The notes below the pieces were generated by a model, which made no database searches, was not told the origin of the DNA, and worked only from the letters and a program-made list of their open reading frames with translations. Shown in pieces: positions 1 to 5,443 of a stretch of DNA of 9,662 nt. A program made the translations under genes and the position numbers. The stretch is from Anaerofilum sp. (GTDB lineage: Bacteria; Bacillota; Clostridia; Oscillospirales; Ruminococcaceae), in assembly GCA_020024115.1 (NCBI GenBank), contig JAHHUF010000064.1:1-9662 (forward strand), given 5' to 3'. Position 1 is the first letter of the stretch. Each line of letters begins with the position of its first letter.

Positions 1-2
1 TG

Positions 3-905
3 CATTGCTATTTGGTGTGCTGTTTTGGCTTCAACTTGTGTAGACACTATTTAAAGAGAGATATACTCCCCGACCCAAAAGACGAGGCAAGGGAATATTT
101 TCTCGGAGAAGAATATCAAGCACACATACAGATGGTTCACGACCGACAGCAAGATTGCTGTCACTATCTTTTCTTTTTCAGTGACCGAAAAGAGATTGGG
201 TTTGCGATGCCGGTGATATTCAACACAGAGGATGGAAAATGCTTTGTTATGGAATTTTGCGTATATCCTGAATTTCGTGGAAAAGGTATCGGACGGCAAT
301 CTGCAAAAGCACTTTTAGAGTGGGCAGAAAGAAAGGGCGCAGCCTATGCCGAACTGAATTACAGCAGCAACGAAGGGCGGAGGCGCTTTTGGCAAAGTGT
401 GGGATTTGTTCCCAATGGGGCGACCCTCTGCTGATATACCCACCAAAGAATCCTGTCCCCTATTCGGTCGAAGTGTTGACTGACCCAACAGACTGGCAGC
501 TTTTAAAACTGCAAAACGGCTTTCTGGCAGAACTGGGAAAAGAAATGATGACACAAGAAAAGCAGGAACAACTTCAGCAAGCAATCCAAAACGGAAAAAT
601 CACCTTCTTTTTGGCAAAGCGTGGCTATCGTGCCGTTGGGATGTGCAGTGTTGCCAAGTGTGATTTCAAGAGTGCCTCTGCGGCTGTCGGAGTGTTGAAT
701 GACTTGTTTGTGGAGCCTGTCTTCCGCAAACAGGGCATCGCTCAAACATTGGTCAAAACAGCACAAGCATGGAGCAAAGCATAGGGTTTTGCCGATTTGA
801 CCGCCTGCTGTCACCAATGGGATAAGGACATATCAGGCACTCGGCTCGAAACAACAAACTGACAATCTCCATCCAAAATCAAACAATAAGTTTGATTTCA
901 ATTGA
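3..905 (+). pseudogene. Decayed tandem GNAT N-acetyltransferase
   Basis: Remnant of a protein with two GNAT (acetyl-CoA-dependent N-acetyltransferase) domains; the substrate cannot be told. Domain 1 (about 3-415) has the acetyl-CoA loop VYPEFRGKGIG near 266-298 and ends with the typical RFWQSVGFVPNG. Domain 2 (about 420-905) has the loop VEPVFRKQGIAQTLV near 710-755. Three lesions split it. The frame changes at about 412-420, between VPNG and WGDPLLIYPP, as if a few bases were lost. An in-frame TAG lies at 782-784, and the same frame goes on as GFADLTACC. A second frame change at about 825 leads into TYQALGSKQQTD, a typical GNAT tail, ending at TGA 903-905 just before a terminator. The frame is open at the left edge, so the true start lies outside the window or is also damaged. 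The family assignment is good; the pseudogene call assumes the bases are correct. Confidence 0.8.
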
Positions 906-919
906 TAATTTTATTCACA

Positions 920-958
920 AAAATGGAGTGTATCAGGGTTGGTACACTCCGTTTTTTT
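920..958 (+). terminator. Rho-independent terminator of the GNAT remnant
   Basis: An 8-bp perfect stem (GGAGTGTA 925-932 with TACACTCC 943-950) with a 10-base loop is extended by A-T pairs and followed by seven T (952-958). It lies 15 bases after the reconstructed GNAT stop codon, which supports that reading frame. Confidence 0.85.
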
Positions 959-1103
959 ATCGTTTTTGCTGAAACATTCGTGTTTTCATACATCCCCTGT
1001 TTTAATTTTTCCTCCCTGCCACAGCAAAAAAGCCCTTTGAAAAAAAGGGGAATTTGCTTTTTAATCAAACTTTTTCCAAAAGACTGCTTGCTCTAAATAT
1101 CAA

Positions 1104-1130
1104 GTTATTATGACACCGTGTCATAATAAC
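1104..1130. repeat. 27-bp palindrome, copy 1
   Basis: Perfect 13-bp arms surround a single central C; the core is ATGACACCGTGTCAT. A second copy lies at 2416-2442. The two agree at 25 of 27 bases, and the two differences (position 2 T to A, position 26 A to T) form a compensatory pair. A run of five T follows at 1134-1138. It could be a hairpin terminator, although no convincing gene ends just before it, or a dyad operator of the TetR type (TGACAC-GTGTCA). Conserved sequence together with conserved symmetry favours a protein site or a repeat family over two chance terminators. Confidence 0.7.
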
Positions 1131-1178
1131 TCCTTTTTGTACTGTATCACCACTGCATGAAACAAATAGCAAAAGGCT

Positions 1179-1266
1179 CACCGAAAGTGATAACTCCACT
1201 AACCGAATCTGTTAACCTCACTCACCGAAAATGATAACCCAACTAACCGAAAGTGTTAACTTTAAT
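1179..1266 (+). repeat. Four 22-bp tandem repeats, iteron-like
   Basis: Four directly adjacent units of exactly 22 bp lie at 1179-1200, 1201-1222, 1223-1244 and 1245-1266. The shared core is ACCGAAAGTG(A/T)TAAC. Units 1 and 3 begin CACCGAAA and read TGATAAC; units 2 and 4 begin AACCGAA and read TGTTAAC. The array is therefore also two 44-bp repeats. A period of two helical turns puts every unit on the same face of the DNA, as in iterons of theta-type plasmid origins or in a multi-site operator. Strongly AT-rich DNA follows. No initiator gene is present in the window, so origin function is only a possibility. Confidence 0.8.
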
Positions 1267-1556
1267 CGGTTCAGAAAAAACACAAAAACATTGTTATATC
1301 ATTTTATTTTGACGATTTTTTGAAAGTTTATTTTTGCTGTATGTATTGTATGTACTGTATGTACTGAAGCAATATTTTAATAAAAATATCGCATAAAACA
1401 AAATCAAAATCCAATAAAAAACAATTCTGTACAGATTGCTGTTCTCTCAAAACAGAGCAATTTGGTTTCATCCTACTTGTAACATCTCTCCAAAATCTTC
1501 TCCAAAGGGAAAATTTTTTAAAGGCTCAATTCAATCATATCTATGCAAAAATTCAG
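1267..1556. other. Gene-free AT-rich stretch
   Basis: This stretch separates the 22-bp array from the promoter at 1557. Apart from the 9-bp repeats it holds no supported gene. The reading frame of the downstream gene stays open back to an ATG-like start at 1436, but that portion has no ribosome site, no recognisable protein character, and lies upstream of a good promoter. Confidence 0.6.
1337..1366 (+). repeat. Three 9-bp tandem repeats
   Basis: Three adjacent units CTGTATGTA (1337-1345), TTGTATGTA (1346-1354) and CTGTATGTA (1355-1363) are followed by a partial CTG. They lie about 70 bp beyond the 22-bp array, inside AT-rich DNA. They may be part of the same cis-acting region or a simple slippage tract. 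Confidence 0.75.
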
Positions 1557-1585
1557 TTGAAAACTGGGAGAATTTGTGTTCTAAT
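1557..1585 (+). promoter_or_regulatory. Sigma-A type promoter for the gene at 1622
   Basis: TTGAAA (1557-1562) and TCTAAT (1580-1585) each match the consensus at 5 of 6 bases and are 17 bp apart. The predicted transcript starts near 1592, about 20 bases before the ribosome site AAGAGG (1611-1616). This decides the choice of the start at 1622. Confidence 0.6.
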
Positions 1586-1621
1586 AAAGAAGTAAATATC
1601 AATCGAAAAAAAGAGGATTTT

Positions 1622-2392
1622 GTGAAAAAGAAAAATATTATCGAAGGAATTATTTGTATTGGTGCCTTTGCAATTGCAGTTTGGTTTTACATAAACTGGG
1701 AACCGCAAACATTGATTAGAATGAAAAAATCCACCGTTACCATGGAAACCATTCAGCGAAACCCGGGCAAAAATTTTGTTGGGCATCGACCGGGGGATGA
1801 CATTCCGATTTTGCAGACAGCGGCAGATATTGTCACAGCAGAAGGCTACTACATGACCGTAAAAGCAGTCGACATCGCACCAACCAATGTATACACTTTT
1901 CAACCCTGGGCAGACCCTTACCACAAAGTACGCAAGGGAAAAAGATATGTTTCCAACGGCAAGCCGAAAGCCCGAGTGGTGCAGTCCGATTTTTTCCCAA
2001 ACGACGAATACAAGCGCTACTATGTGCTGAAACTGGAGGACGGCTCTCATGTTTTTGCACAGCTTCCGTCACAGTATGTTTCTGCCATTAAAAAGGGAAA
2101 GGATGTGACACTTCCCATCGCAAAACGGGAATGGCTGAATGATGGCTCGGAGGAATATTTGGAACAATTTTCGGCTCAATACGGAATCAAGGAAAATTGT
2201 ATGCTCTATTTTTTTAATAACGATTGGTACAAAAGCAATTCATTGCTTTTTAAATCGATTCGGCTTTCGGCGGCATTTTGTGTTTATTTGATTATGGTAT
2301 TCGTTTTTATAACCATCATCAAAAAAATGCTGGGAGATAAAACCGAGGAAGAAAACGAAAAAATTGATAAAGAACTGTTGTATGGAGAATAA
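1622..2392 (+). CDS. Unrecognised protein with two membrane segments
   Basis: A 256-residue protein that I do not recognise. It starts at GTG 1622, five bases after AAGAGG. Residues about 1-5 are basic and 6-24 form a hydrophobic helix. A polar region of about 190 residues follows, then a second hydrophobic helix (about 215-233) and a charged, Glu/Lys-rich tail of about 23 residues. The basic N-terminus suggests that both ends are cytoplasmic and that the central part faces outside. The central region contains paired stretches such as YYVLKLEDGSHVFAQLPSQY that look like beta structure, but no catalytic motif is visible. It has its own promoter and is followed 24 bases later by a hairpin with a T-run, so it is probably transcribed alone. 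It sits between the two 27-bp palindromes. An open frame extends upstream to 1436 and is rejected as coding. Confidence 0.75.
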   Translation: MKKKNIIEGIICIGAFAIAVWFYINWEPQTLIRMKKSTVTMETIQRNPGKNFVGHRPGDDIPILQTAADIVTAEGYYMTVKAVDIAPTNVYTFQPWADPYHKVRKGKRYVSNGKPKARVVQSDFFPNDEYKRYYVLKLEDGSHVFAQLPSQYVSAIKKGKDVTLPIAKREWLNDGSEEYLEQFSAQYGIKENCMLYFFNNDWYKSNSLLFKSIRLSAAFCVYLIMVFVFITIIKKMLGDKTEEENEKIDKELLYGE

Positions 2393-2415
2393 ACGATTCT
2401 ATCATAAAAGCAAAA

Positions 2416-2447
2416 GATATTATGACACCGTGTCATAATATCTTTTT
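2416..2447 (+). terminator. 27-bp palindrome copy 2 with T-run, probable terminator
   Basis: The palindrome spans 2416-2442 and is followed directly by five T (2443-2447). As RNA it would form a 12-bp stem with a CCG loop, 24 bases after the stop of the gene at 1622, which fits a terminator. The upstream side also carries A-runs, so it could act on both strands. Its near identity to 1104-1130, 1.3 kb away, is more than termination needs; see the entry for copy 1. Confidence 0.6.
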
Positions 2448-2682
2448 GTGTGGTATGCTTCAATTTGCCGAAAACCCGAACTTTCTTTCAGATTATAGAG
2501 GAATATAATATACAGAATCGGTAAGTGTTTTTTGCAAAAAGAAACTTTATTTTATAGTCAAACTATAAAGATACTTCCCAAGATTTGTTTTGTGGAAAAA
2601 ATCAAATAACCAATTGGAAATGTGTTTGCCACACTGCCAACTTTCAGTCAAAACATTGTGTATCATGTTGATATTATTTCTG
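2448..2682. other. Gene-free stretch with a small dyad
   Basis: No supported gene on either strand. One perfect 8-bp dyad, TTTATAGT and ACTATAAA with a CAA centre, lies at 2551-2569 and could be a small operator or hairpin. A TATAAT at 2504-2509 has no acceptable -35 box, so a small RNA ending at the 2683-2731 terminator is only a weak possibility. Confidence 0.4.
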
Positions 2683-2731
2683 AAAAAACAGACACCATTC
2701 AAATTTTGCTTTGAATGGTGTCTGTTTTTTT
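2683..2731. terminator. Strong bidirectional terminator
   Basis: A 15-bp perfect stem (2689-2703 with 2710-2724) has a 6-base loop and is flanked by six A on the left (2683-2688) and seven T on the right (2725-2731). It can stop transcription in both directions. On the minus strand it would serve the surface-protein tail and the DUF1836 transcript. Confidence 0.85.
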
Positions 2732-2852
2732 GATGGTGTTTCACTGATAAAACAAATTTATCCAATCGTAAAATGGAACAATCCTTCTTTGTCAGTGAAC
2801 AATATTATGATATTTGATTTGTTTCTGCATTTTATAGAATGAAATGGAACTT

Positions 2853-3099
2853 TTATTCCTGTTCTTTGCGTTTGCGCCATGCGAAAAAGCTCAAGCCACA
2901 AGCAGCTAGAGCAGAACCCAGCAATCCGAGAGGAGTCGCCTGTTTGCACAATGGGGCTGCTTACAGGAGGAGTTGGTGCAGCGGGTGTTTTGGTAAACGA
3001 CCAGTTACCCACAAATTTCACGGTAGTTCCCTCAACCTTTGCAGTCCAAACACTGAATGTCCAAATGCGCTGACGGTTGTCTTTGCCGCTGATTGATTT
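2853..3099 (-). pseudogene. C-terminal remnant of a sorted cell-wall protein
   Basis: Read on the minus strand, the sequence encodes about 80 residues: a stalk-like part (WTFSVWTAKVEGTTVKFVGN), a Pro/Thr linker, the sorting motif IVQTGD, a hydrophobic stretch (LGSALAACGLSFFAW) and the basic tail RKRKEQE, ending at TAA 2853-2855. This is the layout of a Gram-positive wall-anchor signal, which sortase cleaves before linking the protein to peptidoglycan. The motif and the hydrophobic tail are in different frames: one extra base lies at about 2918-2925. The N-terminal part is missing, because the frame is closed at once by the TAA that ends the DUF1836 gene (3100-3102). The piece therefore has no start of its own. 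The motif is VQTGD rather than LPXTG, as in the gene at 9279. Confidence 0.75.
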
Positions 3100-3612
3100 T
3101 TATTGTGGGGATAATTGCCGAAAACAGGCATTGAAATAGATGATGTGGGAAACAGCGGTGACAGCACTGCTGAGCATTTCTTTTTCGATGGAGGAAGTCA
3201 CCCCCACAGATTCGACCGAATCTTTCAAACCAAACCGATAATATAGAACATTTTCCAATTCGGTGCAGAAGTAGTCGTATGCAACCTGACAGGAATAGAC
3301 GCTTTTTTGCCGAAAAAACAGCTTGTTGATGTGTTCCAGCGGAGCCACCTGCTTGAGGATGGTGACGCCAATAAGATAGGCGATTTGTTCGGCATGATAC
3401 TGTTTTTGGACAGGGTGAGGCGCTAGCCCTTGTTTCACATAGTTGCGAATCATTGAGCCGGTAACTTGAATACAGCCAAGCTGCTGCAAACATTGGTTGA
3501 TGTATTTTACGGTTTGTTCCAAATAAAGCCCAACATCCGGCAGGTCGGCATAGCGTGGCAGGTGAAAGCCCTGCATAGAGTCTGCCAGTGCGATTTTAAT
3601 TTTCTTTTCCAT
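3100..3612 (-). CDS. DUF1836 family putative transcription regulator
   Basis: A 170-residue protein of the DUF1836 family, small Firmicutes proteins with a MerR-like helix-turn-helix that are thought to bind DNA. Family hallmarks are FHLPRYADLPDVGLYLEQTV near residues 15-34, VTGSMIRNYVKQGL (about 50-63, helix-turn-helix region), QYHAEQIAYLIGV (about 71-83) and the helical second half with ELENVLYYRFGLKDS. The ATG at 3612 fits the usual family length, and a strong promoter ends only six bases before it, so translation may start on a leaderless mRNA. The frame is open to 3660, but that start has no ribosome site and lies upstream of the promoter. The gene is divergent from the hydrolase at 3806, with three repeated sites between them, so it probably regulates that gene and itself (inference). 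Confidence 0.85.
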   Translation of the reverse strand: MEKKIKIALADSMQGFHLPRYADLPDVGLYLEQTVKYINQCLQQLGCIQVTGSMIRNYVKQGLAPHPVQKQYHAEQIAYLIGVTILKQVAPLEHINKLFFRQKSVYSCQVAYDYFCTELENVLYYRFGLKDSVESVGVTSSIEKEMLSSAVTAVSHIIYFNACFRQLSPQ

Positions 3613-3618
3613 AATTGT

Positions 3619-3647
3619 ATTATATTTTGCCTTTGGGAAAAAGTCAA
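3619..3647 (-). promoter_or_regulatory. Promoter of the DUF1836 gene
   Basis: On the minus strand TTGACT (3647-3642) and a perfect TATAAT (3624-3619) are separated by 17 bp. The expected start of transcription, about seven bases after the -10 box, falls on the A of the ATG at 3612. No ribosome site fits between them. Confidence 0.75.
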
Positions 3648-3661
3648 CCGAAAATCCCATG

Positions 3662-3754
3662 ACAGGTTTTTCAAAAACCCTTGACCCTTACGGAATGATG
3701 TGATATGATAGCATACAGGTTTTTAAAAAGCCTGTAACAGGTATTCAAAAAACC
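3662..3754. promoter_or_regulatory. Three 18-bp operator-like repeats
   Basis: Three copies of ACAGGTTTTTNAAAAANCC lie at 3662-3679, 3715-3732 and 3737-3754. Copies 1 and 2 match at 16 of 18 bases, copies 1 and 3 at 15 of 18. Copy 1 contains the perfect dyad GGTTTTTCAAAAACC. It sits between the two divergent -35 boxes and abuts the plus-strand -35 box; copy 2 covers the predicted plus-strand start of transcription. This placement is typical of operators. The DUF1836 protein is the obvious candidate to bind them. Confidence 0.6.
3681..3709 (+). promoter_or_regulatory. Promoter of the amide hydrolase gene
   Basis: TTGACC (3681-3686) and TATGAT (3704-3709) are 17 bp apart. Transcription should start near 3716, giving a leader of about 90 bases. 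The leader holds two of the repeats and a short hairpin (GATGCT 3755-3760 with AGCATC 3770-3775). The ribosome site is AAAGGA at 3790-3795. Confidence 0.75.
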
Positions 3755-3805
3755 GATGCTTGGCATCTGAGCATCAAAATCCAAACAGCAAAGGAACTTT
3801 TATCT

Positions 3806-5032
3806 ATGAATCAAACAAAAAAACCAATGTCACGCACCAAAAAAATTCTTTTGGGAATCGGCGTGTTTTTGCTGGCAATTCTGTTGGTTGTTGTTGGCAC
3901 AGTCTATGCCCTTTGGCACAATGAAATCTCCACCATCGCAAGCATCAAGCTGCTGCGTGAACGCAATGACGGGCATGAGGACGGCGCTGTCTATACGATG
4001 AATGTGAAAGGCGGCTTTTATCTGGATAAATTCGTGGAGCAGGGGGGCGTGTCCAACGACAGCGAATTGATTCAGTTTATCACCCAAAACATCACAAAAG
4101 GCTTAATCAAAATGGAAATTGAAGACCCCGAAATCGCCTGTTCCTCCTTCACAGCAAAAACCGAGGACGGCGACCAACTTTTTGGGCGAAACTACGATTT
4201 TTCCAAAACCAATACCTGTATTGTCTTTACCGAGGCAAACAAAGGGCGTCATGCCTCCATCTCCACCACCGACCTTCAATTTTTGGGGCTGGAGCCAGAC
4301 CAAAATCTTGAGAGCATGATGGACAAAATTACTTCTCTTGCAGCGGGGTATACCCCCTTGGACGGTATCAATGATGCAGGGGTAAGCTGCGGAATTTACA
4401 TGACCTATCAGGGCGGAGAAAAAACCGTTGCTACCGACCAAAACACCGACCGCCCCGACTTTACCTCAACCACTCTATTGCGGTTGATTCTGGACTATGC
4501 CGACAGCGTGGAGGAGGCAGTTGAGATTGCCTCTGCATACGATTTACACGACTCTGCAAAAACCTCCTATCATTATATGGTTGCCGATTCCAGCGGAAAA
4601 AGTGCGATTTTGGAATGGGTTGCAGGCAACGACAGCACCGACAACGACGGCAGCAAGCGTGAGCTGGTTGTGACCTATAACGATGACGATGCACACATTG
4701 GTGAAACAGAAGCCGCAGCGGACTATCAGGTCATCACCAACTTTGTGGTTTTGCCTGACTACTATGCTGCTTCCCCTGCCGAGGACAAAAAAGGCGTTGA
4801 CCGCTACGAAAGACTGTACGAAGAACTTGGCAAAACCGACGGAATTGTGAAGGACGAAAAAGCAGCTATGGAAGTTTTGCGGATTGTTGGCAGAAGAAAT
4901 TGGAAAAACGATGACAACAATGGCACCACCGTGCACAGTGTTGTGTATAACATGACCGACAAGTCTATGCTGTGGGTTCCCAACGAAAACTTTGACGACC
5001 CCACCGCACAGTACGAGTTTTCCATCAAATAA
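3806..5032 (+). CDS. Membrane-anchored linear amide C-N hydrolase (choloylglycine hydrolase family)
   Basis: A 408-residue Ntn-type hydrolase of the choloylglycine/penicillin acylase family, which cleaves linear amide bonds such as those of bile-salt conjugates or N-acyl amides. A basic N-terminus (1-13) and one membrane helix (about 14-37) precede a pro-region (38-111). The catalytic core starts at Cys112 (ACSSFTAKTEDGDQLFGRNYDF region). Arg128 and Asp131 lie 16 and 19 residues after the Cys, the same spacing as Cys2, Arg18 and Asp21 of bile salt hydrolase. GINDAGVS (187-194) and TNF (Asn312) match further active-site segments, and TTVHSVVYN is the usual C-terminal strand. In this family the Cys must become N-terminal, so cleavage between Ala111 and Cys112 outside the membrane is expected. 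The substrate cannot be read from sequence, and bile salt is not implied. Ribosome site AAAGGA; own promoter and terminator. Confidence 0.85.
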   Translation: MNQTKKPMSRTKKILLGIGVFLLAILLVVVGTVYALWHNEISTIASIKLLRERNDGHEDGAVYTMNVKGGFYLDKFVEQGGVSNDSELIQFITQNITKGLIKMEIEDPEIACSSFTAKTEDGDQLFGRNYDFSKTNTCIVFTEANKGRHASISTTDLQFLGLEPDQNLESMMDKITSLAAGYTPLDGINDAGVSCGIYMTYQGGEKTVATDQNTDRPDFTSTTLLRLILDYADSVEEAVEIASAYDLHDSAKTSYHYMVADSSGKSAILEWVAGNDSTDNDGSKRELVVTYNDDDAHIGETEAAADYQVITNFVVLPDYYAASPAEDKKGVDRYERLYEELGKTDGIVKDEKAAMEVLRIVGRRNWKNDDNNGTTVHSVVYNMTDKSMLWVPNENFDDPTAQYEFSIK

Positions 5033-5087
5033 ATGCAAAATCAGCATTTGAGGGATTTAAAATAGAATCACAGGATTCAAAGAAAAA

Positions 5088-5134
5088 CAGCAGCCAAAAG
5101 CCTCGATAATGACTTTTGGCTGCTGTTTTGTTTT
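5088..5134 (+). terminator. Terminator of the amide hydrolase gene
   Basis: A 13-bp perfect stem (CAGCAGCCAAAAG 5088-5100 with 5113-5125) and a 12-base loop are followed by TTTTGTTTT, 55 bases after the stop codon. Confidence 0.9.
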
Positions 5135-5209
5135 AGGTGACAAGTTTCAAAATCAGAAATACCAATCTATTATATTATATATCACATTATAATTTCAGAA
5201 TAATTTTTG

Positions 5210-5237
5210 TTGTAATTTGACAAAGATATGGTAAAAT
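5210..5237 (+). promoter_or_regulatory. Possible promoter of the DUF4272 gene
   Basis: An extended -10 (TGG before TAAAAT, 5229-5237) has a poor -35 candidate TTGTAA (5210-5215) 16 bp upstream. A TTGACA at 5217-5222 is too close to be its partner. If this promoter is used, the 160-bp element at 5264 lies in the 5' leader. Tentative. Confidence 0.35.
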
Positions 5238-5263
5238 AAAGAAAAATAAATAGGCAGTTTTAA

Positions 5264-5423
5264 GGGCGTATCTGAAAACTAACAAATTGACGAATTTTTT
5301 GCAAAAAACAAGTGGCTGCAATCCCAAAAATCAGAAATCCTTACTGTATTTCGAGTATTTTTAACACAGCAGATATTGTTTATTGTAGAAAAAGGAGAAA
5401 ATTTCGACTTTTCAGATAGCCCC
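5264..5423. mobile_element. 160-bp MITE-like inverted-repeat element
   Basis: The ends are inverted repeats: GGGCGTATCTGAAAACT from the left and GGGGCTATCTGAAAAGT read inward from the right, 14 of 17 bases the same; similarity continues weakly (AAATT). The element is flanked by TAA on both sides (5261-5263 and 5424-5426), a probable 3-bp target duplication. It contains no complete gene. The size, ends and TNA-type target fit a non-autonomous derivative of an IS5-like element (family inferred, not shown). It also holds a perfect palindrome TTTTTTGCAAAAAA (5295-5308). It ends seven bases before the ribosome site of the gene at 5444. Confidence 0.7.
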
Positions 5424-5443
5424 TAACAACAGGAGGAATTATA

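Noticed and set aside
1023..1065. Imperfect hairpin AGCAAA...TTTGCT followed by T-run as a terminator
   Set aside because: The stem is short and interrupted, and no gene ends before it other than the one already ended by the 920-958 terminator.
902..1096. 64-codon open frame on the plus strand
   Set aside because: It runs through the terminator at 920-958, has no ribosome site and has low-complexity, hydrophobic and Lys-rich composition.
1179..1266. CRISPR array
   Set aside because: The 22-bp units are directly adjacent, with no variable spacers between conserved repeats.
1436..1621. 62-codon N-terminal extension of the membrane protein
   Set aside because: A good promoter lies inside it (1557-1585), a ribosome site precedes GTG 1622, and the extension has no protein-like character.
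2547..2765. 72-codon minus-strand frame
   Set aside because: It reads through the 15-bp terminator stem and has no start signals; chance frame in AT-rich DNA.
5295..5308. Palindrome TTTTTTGCAAAAAA as a separate regulatory site
   Set aside because: It is a simple A/T-run dyad inside the inverted-repeat element; similar runs occur elsewhere (2526-2540) by chance.
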